This document shows, one piece after another, positions 3,840-11,196 of a stretch of 11,196 nt of DNA; position 1 is the first letter of the stretch; every line of letters starts with the position of its first letter. Below the pieces are notes generated by a model. It was not told the DNA's origin and made no database searches. It saw only the letters and a list, made by a program, of their open reading frames with translations. Location of the stretch: NCBI GenBank assembly GCA_023386255.1, contig JAEWKB010000267.1, positions 1-11,196 on the forward strand, read 5' to 3'. Both the position numbers and the translations under genes were made by a program. The DNA comes from Bacteroidota bacterium. Its GTDB lineage: Bacteria > Bacteroidota > Bacteroidia > Flavobacteriales > Flavobacteriaceae.

Positions 3840-6827
3840 TTATTTTACCAAAAGCTTTTTAACTGCTTTTATATTGCTTCCTGTTACGAGTTCTACAAAA
3901 TAAGCTCCTGTGCCAAATTGCGTAACATCTATCGATGTATTAGCGGCAGAAAGGTTAGTGTTGAAGTAAAGGGTTTTGCCTGTAACATCATAAACCCTTA
4001 CGGATTTTATGCTGTCGGCCATATTGCCAAGCTGCAGGTTAACGGCTTTATCGGCAGGGTTAGGGTACATTGTAAAAGCTGAAGCTGTAATGTCTTCAAT
4101 GCCCATAGCAGCCACAAATTCTGAATTTACAGTGTTAGTAACAATAGCGGGATTAAAATCAAAATAAATTGATGCCGTATTTGGTATAACATCACCCACC
4201 TGGAAACCGGCAACCGGCTTAACGCGGAAGTAAACATATCCATGGCTCGCAGGCTCATTAGCGCCAGAGTGCGGCAGGTTTATGTTATTAAAGGTCCATG
4301 TAAGTGTGTTGTTTACCCTGTCAAGGCTGTAATTATGGCTGGCACGTATCATTTCTACTGTGCTTTCATCCAGCTGGTTGTCCAGTATATCCTGTATCCT
4401 TACAATTTCTGCGGCGGCAGTACCTGTGTTCTGGAATCTGATTGTGTAATACAGATAATCATTGTTACCAAACTCAGAAATTAATATACGCTCACCCCTT
4501 GATTCCATTTTATCATTAGGATCATAAGAACCTACAATTTCCTGTATGCTTGAAGAAGTATTATTTGAAGGAGTTATATCGCCTGTTACCGGAACAATTG
4601 AAGCTGTACTTTCTAACAGTTGTCCTAATGCTATCTGAGGGATAGTGGGTACGTTCATAGTTACTGTTATAGTTCGTGTTTCAAAAGGCTGCAGATTGGT
4701 AAAAGTATAGTCAAAGCCATTGGCAGTAGCTATTGTACCGGATTGTGATATATTGCTTATGGTAACCATAGGGTCTTTTGTAAAACTCACAGTTCCTGAA
4801 GCAACAGGCAGGTTGCCGCTGTTGGTATATACAATTGTATTTTCGTATGAGAACCCGGGCCTTGGTACAGAATTACCTATAACGTGTACTGACAGGTCCT
4901 GATAAACCTGTGTAACAGTAACAGGAAAATAATAAGTTACTATGGCAGAACCCGGCTGAACAAGGACATCATTGTAAGACGATGTTGTAACATTATAATA
5001 AGCCGAATATTGCGATGCAACGGCAAAGTTTATATCATAAGTGTTGGTTAATACCTCATCATATAAGCCGTAAGTTCCGTCAGGATCTGTAATTGTGTGT
5101 ACGGTTCCGTTGTTGTTAGCTTCATATGTAAATGAACCTAAATTAAATCCGTTTTCACCCGCATCTTTAATGCCGTTGCTATTGCTGTCTAAAAAGGCAT
5201 TCATTATAAGGCCCGAACAGGTTAGAGTACCCTGGCTTACAGAAGTTTCATTTATGGTGATAACACCGGGATCATCTGAAAAATTTGTTACCATAAGAAG
5301 GTAATATTGCCCCGCAACTGCATTTGGTATATGTACTGTTTCTACCGGGGCAGTAGAATAAGAACAAGCCACAACATTGGCATTTGTATATCCTACGCAT
5401 CCTTCAGATAATGTGTTGAACGGACCGTAACATATAAAGTCAACATCAATACCATTACCGTTAAGATCATTTTGCTCAATAATGTATTGTAAATTGCCCC
5501 CTTGCCCTACCGGTAGGTAAAACCATGAGGGATTTGGCTGGGAACCTAAGCAATTATAATCGCCATCTACAGCCTCTATGCCTCCATAAGTGTTAGAAAA
5601 TGGATTACCCAGTGCGCCGCACAATGATCTCGCTTCTGAACATAAATAGGCATTATTATAGTCGCTTATGACTAATTGTAACCTTTGAATTTTATAACAG
5701 TTTCCCGCTGGAACACGAATGAAAACATTAACTTGTGGATTGCTTATTCCTACAGTATAAGCTGCAGGATTTGTTATTGGGTTTACGCCGTCAACTGCGT
5801 CAGCCTCAGTAGCATAATATATAATTCCCGGGACAGTATATTCATTCAGATTAAATGTTACCGATAAATCATTATTTTGGTCGTTTTCTGTTAATATGGT
5901 AACCGGCTGTACTATGTCAGCCAATAGTGTTGTGGGGATAACATTAAACATTACAACATCAAACTCACTTGAAAGATTATGCGTTACTCGCGCGTAAATA
6001 ATCTCTTCCTGTGCAGTACAATATATGGAAGCTAGCGGTAATGTGTTATTATAAGCATTTACCTGCGTACTAAAATATGTTACTGAGAATAAAGAGGCAT
6101 CTTGTCCGTCAAGTACAAAGGCATTATTACTGCTAAGGTCAAAGCAGGCAGTACTGCTAGCCGGGTCAATGCATGAAGTCATGTCGCCGGGCTCATTGGC
6201 AGTAACACAGCTTGAAACATTTAGGGTTACGGGAGTAATAGTGTAGCAAGATGTCCCTGTTACCTGCACCCTTGCATATATAGTTTGCTGGAATGCGACA
6301 GTGTTGGTGTAAAAATATTCTGTTAGCTCATTAACGCTATTGTTAGCATCGGCTTCGCTTATATAAAAACTTGTATTAAAGGTACTTAAACTTATTGTTT
6401 GCGACATTAATGTAGATTCAATTTCGCCAAGGCTAAATTCAGCTATTCCTGTATTAAACATATTGCATTCTTCTACAGAAAGAGGCGGCCTTTGGGGAGA
6501 AGATGGAGCTCTTAACACAAAGGAGCTTTGATATATTTCCAGTGTTGCATTGTTAATCAGTTTAACAAAAATTGTGGTATTATCAATTCCTATAAAACTT
6601 GTAGGTGATTGAATAACGGGCCCACTTAAAGAATATGCATGAAAGGTAATAGTGTAATCAGCAGGATTTTGTGTTCCCAATATTTCAGGAATTTTTGTTG
6701 TTAGGTCAAATGTTGCTGATAAACTTATACTCGGGTTACATATAGTATAAGGTGATACATTTTGGTTAATCTGGGCGGATGATGTTAATCCCAGCGCGAA
6801 CACAATAAGTAGTATAATCTTTTTCAT
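3840..6827 (-). CDS. Large multidomain secreted protein with T9SS type A sorting domain
   Basis: This is a 995-residue secreted protein, starting at ATG 6825-6827 (MKKIILLIVFALG, cleavage expected after SSA near residue 18). A TTG two codons upstream is a poorer start. Residues 26-388 hold four divergent repeats of about 85-90 residues, each with an FDL or FxL element and most with an IYARV- or IFVKL-like strand. Residues 394-528 form a cysteine-containing domain (PNPSWFYL, VDFICYGPF, YYLLMVTNFSDDPG) like the PPC-type modules of flavobacterial surface proteins. Residues 545-560 (FLDSNSNGIKDAGENG) resemble a calcium-binding SdrD_B-type loop. Residues 643-760 are DUF11-like, and 763-905 match the SYDPNDK...FDFNPAIVTNTV domain common before sorting signals. 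Residues 921-995 (YPNP...VYDVTGK...GAYFVEL...KKLLVK) are the type A sorting domain, removed as PorU attaches cargo to the surface. A role in adhesion is an inference. Confidence 0.9.
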   Translation of the reverse strand: MKKIILLIVFALGLTSSAQINQNVSPYTICNPSISLSATFDLTTKIPEILGTQNPADYTITFHAYSLSGPVIQSPTSFIGIDNTTIFVKLINNATLEIYQSSFVLRAPSSPQRPPLSVEECNMFNTGIAEFSLGEIESTLMSQTISLSTFNTSFYISEADANNSVNELTEYFYTNTVAFQQTIYARVQVTGTSCYTITPVTLNVSSCVTANEPGDMTSCIDPASSTACFDLSSNNAFVLDGQDASLFSVTYFSTQVNAYNNTLPLASIYCTAQEEIIYARVTHNLSSEFDVVMFNVIPTTLLADIVQPVTILTENDQNNDLSVTFNLNEYTVPGIIYYATEADAVDGVNPITNPAAYTVGISNPQVNVFIRVPAGNCYKIQRLQLVISDYNNAYLCSEARSLCGALGNPFSNTYGGIEAVDGDYNCLGSQPNPSWFYLPVGQGGNLQYIIEQNDLNGNGIDVDFICYGPFNTLSEGCVGYTNANVVACSYSTAPVETVHIPNAVAGQYYLLMVTNFSDDPGVITINETSVSQGTLTCSGLIMNAFLDSNSNGIKDAGENGFNLGSFTYEANNNGTVHTITDPDGTYGLYDEVLTNTYDINFAVASQYSAYYNVTTSSYNDVLVQPGSAIVTYYFPVTVTQVYQDLSVHVIGNSVPRPGFSYENTIVYTNSGNLPVASGTVSFTKDPMVTISNISQSGTIATANGFDYTFTNLQPFETRTITVTMNVPTIPQIALGQLLESTASIVPVTGDITPSNNTSSSIQEIVGSYDPNDKMESRGERILISEFGNNDYLYYTIRFQNTGTAAAEIVRIQDILDNQLDESTVEMIRASHNYSLDRVNNTLTWTFNNINLPHSGANEPASHGYVYFRVKPVAGFQVGDVIPNTASIYFDFNPAIVTNTVNSEFVAAMGIEDITASAFTMYPNPADKAVNLQLGNMADSIKSVRVYDVTGKTLYFNTNLSAANTSIDVTQFGTGAYFVELVTGSNIKAVKKLLVK

Positions 6828-6921
6828 AAGCAATTGGTTTGATTTGTAGTTTGTTACGAATGTATGAAAAATTATTTAAGGATGATTTGATAAGAAATAT
6901 ATTATATAGACGCGTAAAATG

Positions 6922-6953
6922 AAAAAGGCTGCGTCTTACGGCAGCCTTTTTTT
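6922..6953. terminator. Terminator downstream of the 96-aa secreted protein gene
   Basis: A perfect 11-bp stem (6922-6932 with 6941-6951, AAAAAGGCTGC and its complement) closes an 8-nt loop. Read on the minus strand it lies 18 nt after the stop codon at 6970 and ends in five U. The + strand also has a T-run (6947-6953), but no + gene needs it. Confidence 0.85.
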
Positions 6954-6969
6954 ATTTGTATATATGTAA

Positions 6970-7260
6970 TTAATCCAGCAGGAGCTTTACAAGCTTAAGG
7001 TTGTTACGGTTTACAAATTCGGCAAAGTAACCGCTTACGTTAAATCGGGCATCATTACTGCAGGTGGTACATACCCCTCTGGAAGGTGCAGCGGGCTTCG
7101 ATTTTACTTCCTGCGCTATAGGAGCTTTTATGGTAGCCTTTTTGGTAACAGTTGTTGCTGTTACATTTTTTTCTGTAGCAACAGGTTCTACATTGTCACC
7201 GGTATTTGCAAAGGCAGCCGCCCCGAAAACTAATAAACAAACAGTTAATAATTTTTTCAT
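6970..7260 (-). CDS. Small secreted protein with C-terminal CxxC motif, unknown function
   Basis: This 96-residue exported protein has a clear Sec signal peptide (MKKLLTVCLLVFGAAAFA, cleavage before N19). The mature part begins with a low-complexity stretch rich in T, V, K and A (residues 20-58) that looks unstructured. The C-terminal segment (residues 59-96) is more ordered, with C64-T-T-C67 and a hydrophobic tail (FAEFVNRNNLKLVKLLLD). The CxxC pair could be a disulfide or bind metal; there is no thioredoxin fold around it. I do not recognise the family. The ATG at 7258-7260 is unambiguous. Terminators lie both upstream (after the M61 gene) and downstream, so it is probably transcribed alone, although no good TAnnTTTG box is visible in the 60-nt upstream gap. 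Confidence 0.72.
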   Translation of the reverse strand: MKKLLTVCLLVFGAAAFANTGDNVEPVATEKNVTATTVTKKATIKAPIAQEVKSKPAAPSRGVCTTCSNDARFNVSGYFAEFVNRNNLKLVKLLLD

Positions 7261-7295
7261 AATGTGTGGTTTTTGTAGTGATTGATATACAATAA

Positions 7296-7316
7296 AAGCT
7301 GCACATTGTGCAGCTT
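7296..7316 (-). terminator. Terminator of the M61 peptidase gene
   Basis: A perfect 9-bp stem (7296-7304 with 7308-7316, AAGCTGCAC/GTGCAGCTT) with a 3-nt loop lies 4 nt after the stop codon at 7321. It is followed on the minus strand by a short U-tract (CTTTTATTG). The tail is short, so some read-through into the 96-aa gene is possible. Confidence 0.65.
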
Positions 7317-7320
7317 ATAA

Positions 7321-9165
7321 TTATCCTTTTAGCCAGGCCTCACGTACTTTTGCCTTAGAGGCATCAGTAGCGTGGTAGCCTTCTACATCTTCGGTAGGCA
7401 GTGTAACTTTTCCTTTCAGTGTTTGTTCCTTGCCGTCCCTTTTAATTTGTATTGTAATTGGGTCTCCTTCTTTCCAGCTCATACTGCCCATGATCATGTC
7501 ATATATATTGTCAAGGTTGTACTTTGTACCATTTATTGACTGTATTACATCTCCGCCTTTAAGGCCTATTGTTTTCATAAATGCATTATCTTCAATATTA
7601 GGCACAACTACAATTTCCTGGGCAGGGTTAACTGTTATGTAAGGAACTTCCTGATTTTTCAGGAATACATTACCCGCCTTTTTTACCTTGGTTTTAGTAA
7701 CGCCTACTTTTGCAAAATATTCTTCATAAGGTATTGGCGTTGATCCTGCTACGTATGTATTTAAGAATCTTCCCACTTCCGGGTAGGTAAGCCTTGTAAT
7801 TGTCTTGAACAACTCCTCATCATTAAAAGGCCTGTTACTGCCGTATTCTTTCGAAAGGTCCTGCATCAGGTCCAGTATGCCCCTTTGGCCGTTACTGCTC
7901 TCCCTCATTTGTATATCAATGCACATAGCTATAAGCGCGCCCTTAAGGTAAACATTGTAGTATGCATCTTTATATGGCTGTTCCAGGATATTTTTACTCA
8001 TTTTGGTGAAGTTCATAGTGTCATCAAAGTTTCTTGATGATGCTATTTTATCAGCAATACGGGTGTAAAATTCATCTTCAGTGATAAGTCCCTGGTTTAC
8101 CTGGAAAAGGTTGGCAAAATATTCTGTAACTCCTTCATACATCCATAAATGTTCAGACATTTGTGGGGTATTATAGTTAAAGAAGTGAATTTCTTTAGAG
8201 TGTACGCTAAGAGGAGTAACAATGTGGAAGAATTCATGCGACACTACGTCTTTAAGTGTAGATGTAAGCTGGTCTAGCGGCATAGCCTCCGGCAGGACCA
8301 CTGTAGTTGATGTAGTATGCTCCAGCGCACCAAATCCCTTGGCATCATTTTTTGCCATATCTGACAGGTAAATTAGAACAGCATATTTTATAGTGCTGTT
8401 TATAGGGCCAAGAAATTTTTTCTGTGCACGCATCATAGTCTCCATTTCAGGCGTAATGTCTTTTGCCTTATATGTTCCGTTAGGAGAATATACGCTTATG
8501 ATGATCTCCATACCGTCAACCGTGAAAGTGGTATAATCAGGCTTAGAGTACATTATTGGGTGATCTACCAGTTCAGGATACCTTGCGGTCCTGAAAACAT
8601 CGCTCTCGACAGACGCATCAGTATCTGTCATAGATGTTGAAGCCCAAAGCGCAGCAGGGTGCGTAATTGTAATTTCATAAGGGAGCTCCCCTTTGCCATC
8701 AAAATAACCCACAAAGCCGTGTGTATTTATTACAAAATTTTCATAGGCCGCAATATTTGTACCTGCCGGTGAAAATATTTCGTGAGTGCCGGCAGATTCT
8801 GTATCATACGTGTCATTTACAAGATAAGTAACTTTAGCAAGTGATTTTGCCCCGCTTATTTTCCATGAGTTATTATCTGCTTTCTCAACCTTAAGCTCTT
8901 TACCTTTTTTATCAAAGGCCTTAAAGTTTTCTATAAACCTTCCATAATTGTCTGCGCTGTAAGTTCCGGGTACAATTTTAGGGATGAAGTATGTAATGTT
9001 TTCGCTGGTTATGGCAGGTGCGGCTACTGTAACCTGTACCTTGTCATCTTTAACGTCCTTAAGGTCTATCTTCACCTTCACGTCAGTTTCAGCCCCTTTC
9101 TTTTGGGCGTTTGTAAAACTGCTAAACGATAGTACTAACGCAAGGGTGTAAATAATTTTTTTCAT
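7321..9165 (-). CDS. M61 family metallopeptidase with C-terminal PDZ domain
   Basis: This 614-residue exported zinc peptidase belongs to the M61 (glycyl aminopeptidase-like) gluzincins. A Sec signal peptide (MKKIIYTLALVLSFSSFTNA) is followed by Q21. Residues 25-215 form the N-terminal beta domain of the family. The catalytic domain contains GFGALEH (277-283), the zinc site H310-E311-F-F-H314, and the third ligand E344 in MYEGVTEYF, 30 residues after H314. Residues about 515-590 are a PDZ domain (GLKGGDVIQSINGTKY, 534-549), expected to bind peptide C-termini. Length and layout are normal. It probably trims peptides in the periplasm or outer envelope. The ATG at 9163-9165 gives the signal peptide directly. 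The upstream gap of 75 nt to the DUF3784 gene contains no GC-rich hairpin, so co-transcription with that cluster is possible. Confidence 0.93.
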   Translation of the reverse strand: MKKIIYTLALVLSFSSFTNAQKKGAETDVKVKIDLKDVKDDKVQVTVAAPAITSENITYFIPKIVPGTYSADNYGRFIENFKAFDKKGKELKVEKADNNSWKISGAKSLAKVTYLVNDTYDTESAGTHEIFSPAGTNIAAYENFVINTHGFVGYFDGKGELPYEITITHPAALWASTSMTDTDASVESDVFRTARYPELVDHPIMYSKPDYTTFTVDGMEIIISVYSPNGTYKAKDITPEMETMMRAQKKFLGPINSTIKYAVLIYLSDMAKNDAKGFGALEHTTSTTVVLPEAMPLDQLTSTLKDVVSHEFFHIVTPLSVHSKEIHFFNYNTPQMSEHLWMYEGVTEYFANLFQVNQGLITEDEFYTRIADKIASSRNFDDTMNFTKMSKNILEQPYKDAYYNVYLKGALIAMCIDIQMRESSNGQRGILDLMQDLSKEYGSNRPFNDEELFKTITRLTYPEVGRFLNTYVAGSTPIPYEEYFAKVGVTKTKVKKAGNVFLKNQEVPYITVNPAQEIVVVPNIEDNAFMKTIGLKGGDVIQSINGTKYNLDNIYDMIMGSMSWKEGDPITIQIKRDGKEQTLKGKVTLPTEDVEGYHATDASKAKVREAWLKG

Positions 9166-9240
9166 GTTATTCTTTTGGTTTTCTTATGAGTAGACTACCA
9201 GTTAAAAATGTTACAAGGTAAATGTAAAAAAAAATTGTTG

Positions 9241-9579
9241 TTATTTTTTTGGCGGCAAATTATATTTCCCTGAGTTCGATTTTATAAGCAGGTAAATCAT
9301 CCCGGGAACAACTGTACAGGTAATAACAAAACTTTCTATATCTTTTTCTAAAATCATTTCTGCCACCCAGCCAAATATCAGTATCACCGCCATAAACCAT
9401 AGCACATTTCTTAGCAAAGTTGCTATGCCGGCTATATTTATTGAAGCTTGTTTTTCGGGAGACATGGTGTTATAGCCCGCAATAAGGAAATACATTTTTG
9501 CATGCTTTACCAGCGCACCTATAACCAGAAAAAGGATTGCTACAAAAATCATTATTACATTGTTTTGGTTTTTATCCAT
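9241..9579 (-). CDS. DUF3784 family small membrane protein
   Basis: This 112-residue protein has three predicted membrane helices (about residues 8-26, 47-74 and 82-99) and a basic C-terminus (NLPPKK). The segment YFLIAGYNTMSPEKQ (30-44) between helices 1 and 2 is the signature of DUF3784, a family of small bacterial membrane proteins without assigned function. With the ATG at 9579 the gene overlaps the end of the upstream hydrolase gene by 25 nt. A second ATG at 9552 (residue 10) would start 2 nt after that stop and still keep the first helix, so either start is possible; I chose the longer because MDKNQNN makes a normal polar N-terminus. It is the last gene of the tight cluster 11188 to 9241. 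A run of nine U follows the stop but no GC hairpin does. Confidence 0.8.
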   Translation of the reverse strand: MDKNQNNVIMIFVAILFLVIGALVKHAKMYFLIAGYNTMSPEKQASINIAGIATLLRNVLWFMAVILIFGWVAEMILEKDIESFVITCTVVPGMIYLLIKSNSGKYNLPPKK

Positions 9580-10940
9580 CCGGTAATTTCCTCCAGTACT
9601 AAAGGAGAGAGTGTTTGTTCAATGGTTTCATATTCGGCCGGGAGTCCGGTTCCAGCTTCCTGGAATAAATGGTTCAGGCCCTTCATTTGTTTTACAGTAA
9701 CATTTTTATTGCCGCTTTTTTCCGCTGCCCGCTTTACTGCATCCAGGTTGGCAACTGCCGCTACCTGCAAATCTTTGTCGCCATTAAGTGCAAGAACAGG
9801 GCATTTTATCTTTTCAAGATATAGGGCAGGCCTGCTCTTAATAAAACTCACATACCAGGGTGTTAACAATCCTTCAAGTTGAATTTTCATGGCCTGATTA
9901 AACTGAGCTTCAGGTATGCCTTTAGAGAGGAAAAGAGGTTTTAAATCGGTAGTGAAAACAGTTTCAAGCCCTTTTTTCATTTTTTCGGGGTTTGTTTCCA
10001 GTTTAATTACATCATAAAGTTTCCGATTAATGCCACCAAGCATCGTCAGGTCTTGTTCAGGCATACCGCCTGCTTTCCCTAACATATAATTTTGCAGCAC
10101 CATTAGTTCATCACCCGGTATGTTGGCGCCGGCCATAAGCACTATAAATGCTACATTTGCATTACCTGCTGCTACCATTGCAGCAACTGTTCCGCCTTCA
10201 CTATGGCCGGCAAGGCCTGTTTTCTTTTGGTTTATTTCTTTACGTGTTTGCAGGTAATTAAAGGCTGCCTGCGCATCGGTGGCAAAATCTGCTGTGGTGG
10301 CTGTTTCAAACTCTCCGCCTGACTGGCCAACGCCCCTGTCGTCATAGCGCAATACCGCCACCCCATTACGTGTCAGGTAATCTGCCAGTACAAGAAACGG
10401 CTTATGGCCAAACAATTCTTCATCGCGGTTTTGGCCGCCGCTGCCTGTTATTAAAATAACTGCCGGAAAAACACCTTCTTTTGTAGGGAGGGTAAGCGTT
10501 CCCGCCAGTGTTATACCTGCTTTCTCATTTTTAAAGCTAACTTCTTCTGTATAGTAAGGATAGGGTGCAGCAGGCTCCTGTGGGCGTTTTGGCTTTGCGG
10601 CTTCACCACGCTTTAGGTCCAGCTTATAGGTATTGCCGTTTTGGTTGAGTGTCCCGTTAAAAACGTTATTTGCATAAGTGGCTTTATAATCAAAATTGGC
10701 CGAAGGCAATGTTATGTGCAAATTATTATTTTCGTAGGCAATGGTAACAGGAATGTCCTTAGCACCCTGTAGCGGGCTATCCATAGTTGCAGTGTAAGTG
10801 CTCCCGCTTTTACTGATATTTATAATAAGCGGCAACTCCCCCTGCGGCAGGTTGAGGCTGCCGTTCCATGGGCCTGTAATATCTTGTGAAAAAGCAAAAG
10901 TTGAGAATAGAGTTAGTACAAGGACAAGGATATTTTTCAT
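9555..10940 (-). CDS. Secreted alpha/beta hydrolase (esterase/acyl hydrolase type)
   Basis: This is a 461-residue exported serine hydrolase. The signal peptide is MKNILVLVLTLFSTFAFS, with cleavage before Q19. Residues 20-113 form a small beta-rich domain (GPWNGSLNLPQGELPL onward), followed by a proline-rich linker (116-128) and the alpha/beta hydrolase domain. The oxyanion region is ITGSGGQNRDE (164-174), and RYDDRGVGQSGG (198-209) is a family hallmark. S247 in the GHSEGG elbow is the nucleophile, D390 in NGDKD the likely acid and H424 in GLNHLF the base. Such proteins often hydrolyse esters, but the substrate is unknown. The gene starts 2 nt after the stop of the 81-aa membrane protein gene and its 3' end overlaps the DUF3784 gene, so the three are almost certainly translated from one mRNA. 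Confidence 0.9.
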   Translation of the reverse strand: MKNILVLVLTLFSTFAFSQDITGPWNGSLNLPQGELPLIINISKSGSTYTATMDSPLQGAKDIPVTIAYENNNLHITLPSANFDYKATYANNVFNGTLNQNGNTYKLDLKRGEAAKPKRPQEPAAPYPYYTEEVSFKNEKAGITLAGTLTLPTKEGVFPAVILITGSGGQNRDEELFGHKPFLVLADYLTRNGVAVLRYDDRGVGQSGGEFETATTADFATDAQAAFNYLQTRKEINQKKTGLAGHSEGGTVAAMVAAGNANVAFIVLMAGANIPGDELMVLQNYMLGKAGGMPEQDLTMLGGINRKLYDVIKLETNPEKMKKGLETVFTTDLKPLFLSKGIPEAQFNQAMKIQLEGLLTPWYVSFIKSRPALYLEKIKCPVLALNGDKDLQVAAVANLDAVKRAAEKSGNKNVTVKQMKGLNHLFQEAGTGLPAEYETIEQTLSPLVLEEITGWIKTKTM

Positions 10941-10942
10941 TG

Positions 10943-11188
10943 TTAAATTAGTGAAGTTAAAATTGATGCCAGTATTTCTGCAAAAAGTACAGCAATGGCA
11001 AAATAAAATTTATGACTTAATGTCTTGACGTTAGTGGCGGTTTTAAATCCGTTGTAAAGCAGTATTATAAACCATACAAGTGTGGCTATGGCAAAAATGG
11101 CAAATACGCTTATAACTAAGGTTTCCTGGGTTGTGAAATGTAAAAAATCGGGATTCGTCGGATTACTTTTTGCCTCAAGCCCCCGCAT
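10943..11188 (-). CDS. Small two-helix membrane protein, unknown function (5' end near window edge)
   Basis: This 81-residue protein has two predicted membrane helices (about residues 23-45 and 61-80), a polar N-terminal region (residues 1-20) and a short basic loop between the helices. I do not recognise a family. The ATG at 11186-11188 is the only methionine in the frame, but the frame stays open to the window edge upstream, so the true start may lie outside and the gene may be partial here. Its TAA (10943-10945) is followed 2 nt later by the hydrolase ATG, which indicates tight translational coupling. It could anchor or assist the hydrolase, but that is inferred from position only. Confidence 0.7.
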   Translation of the reverse strand: MRGLEAKSNPTNPDFLHFTTQETLVISVFAIFAIATLVWFIILLYNGFKTATNVKTLSHKFYFAIAVLFAEILASILTSLI

Positions 11189-11196
11189 TATATTGC

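Noticed and set aside
4500..4620. Search for direct repeats, CRISPR spacing or phase-variable tracts in the T9SS gene
   Set aside because: No nucleotide-level repeats of regular spacing were seen. The repeats are at protein level only and highly diverged.
6857..6864. TACATTCG (minus strand) as the -7 box of the T9SS cargo gene
   Set aside because: It has one mismatch to TAnnTTTG and no TTG 17-23 nt upstream, so it is too weak to list as a feature.
9211..9221. TTACAAGGTAA imperfect palindrome and TACCTTG on the minus strand as operator or promoter of the M61 gene
   Set aside because: The arms are only 4 bp, the -7 match lacks one T and no -33 element is found.
9448..9882. Open frame of 144 codons on the plus strand across the hydrolase/DUF3784 junction
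   Set aside because: It is antisense to two well-supported genes, with no domain, promoter or start signal.

Overview
The window looks like chromosomal DNA of a Flavobacterium-type member of the Bacteroidetes. The evidence is a large protein with a type IX secretion (T9SS) type A sorting domain, a lipoprotein with a Bacteroidetes-style surface-export signal, an M61 peptidase of the HEFFH...EGVTEYF type, A-rich start regions that mostly lack Shine-Dalgarno sequences, and -7 elements of the TAnnTTTG type. I see no insertion sequence, phage gene, CRISPR array or recognisable defence system, and the base composition looks even. I found no convincing new multi-gene system. The less ordinary items are small uncharacterised proteins and unusual domain arrangements.

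Left part (1-2952, all on +): the 3' end of an ABC1/AarF (UbiB-like) kinase gene ends at a strong hairpin terminator. A compact metabolic operon follows: type 1 isopentenyl-diphosphate isomerase (idi), a eukaryote-like 6-pyruvoyl-tetrahydropterin synthase family enzyme and a class I mannose-6-phosphate isomerase (manA). The first two genes overlap by 4 nt; the second and third are 4 nt apart, with a rare good Shine-Dalgarno before manA. Next come a small helical protein of unknown function (89 aa) with its own likely promoter, and a tRNA-Thr(TGT) with a near-perfect Bacteroidetes promoter.

Strand switch (2953-2999): a 12-bp GAAA-loop hairpin with T-runs on both sides probably terminates the tRNA from the left and the lipoprotein gene from the right.

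Right part (3000-11196, all on -): every gene here is predicted to encode an envelope or exported protein. In transcription order from the right edge, a three-gene tight cluster holds a two-helix membrane protein (81 aa), a secreted alpha/beta hydrolase (461 aa) and a DUF3784 membrane protein (112 aa). It is followed by an M61 metallopeptidase with a PDZ domain (614 aa), a 96-aa secreted protein with a CxxC motif, a 995-aa multidomain T9SS cargo protein and a DUF4369 lipoprotein that lacks the usual thioredoxin domain. Hairpin terminators with similar GGCTGC/GCAGCC arms separate most of the single genes.

Together, the left part supplies isoprenoid precursors, a pterin and sugar-phosphate interconversion. 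The right part is a run of cell-surface and periplasmic functions, possibly related to adhesion, protein turnover and envelope upkeep. Functional links between neighbours are inferred from gene order only.
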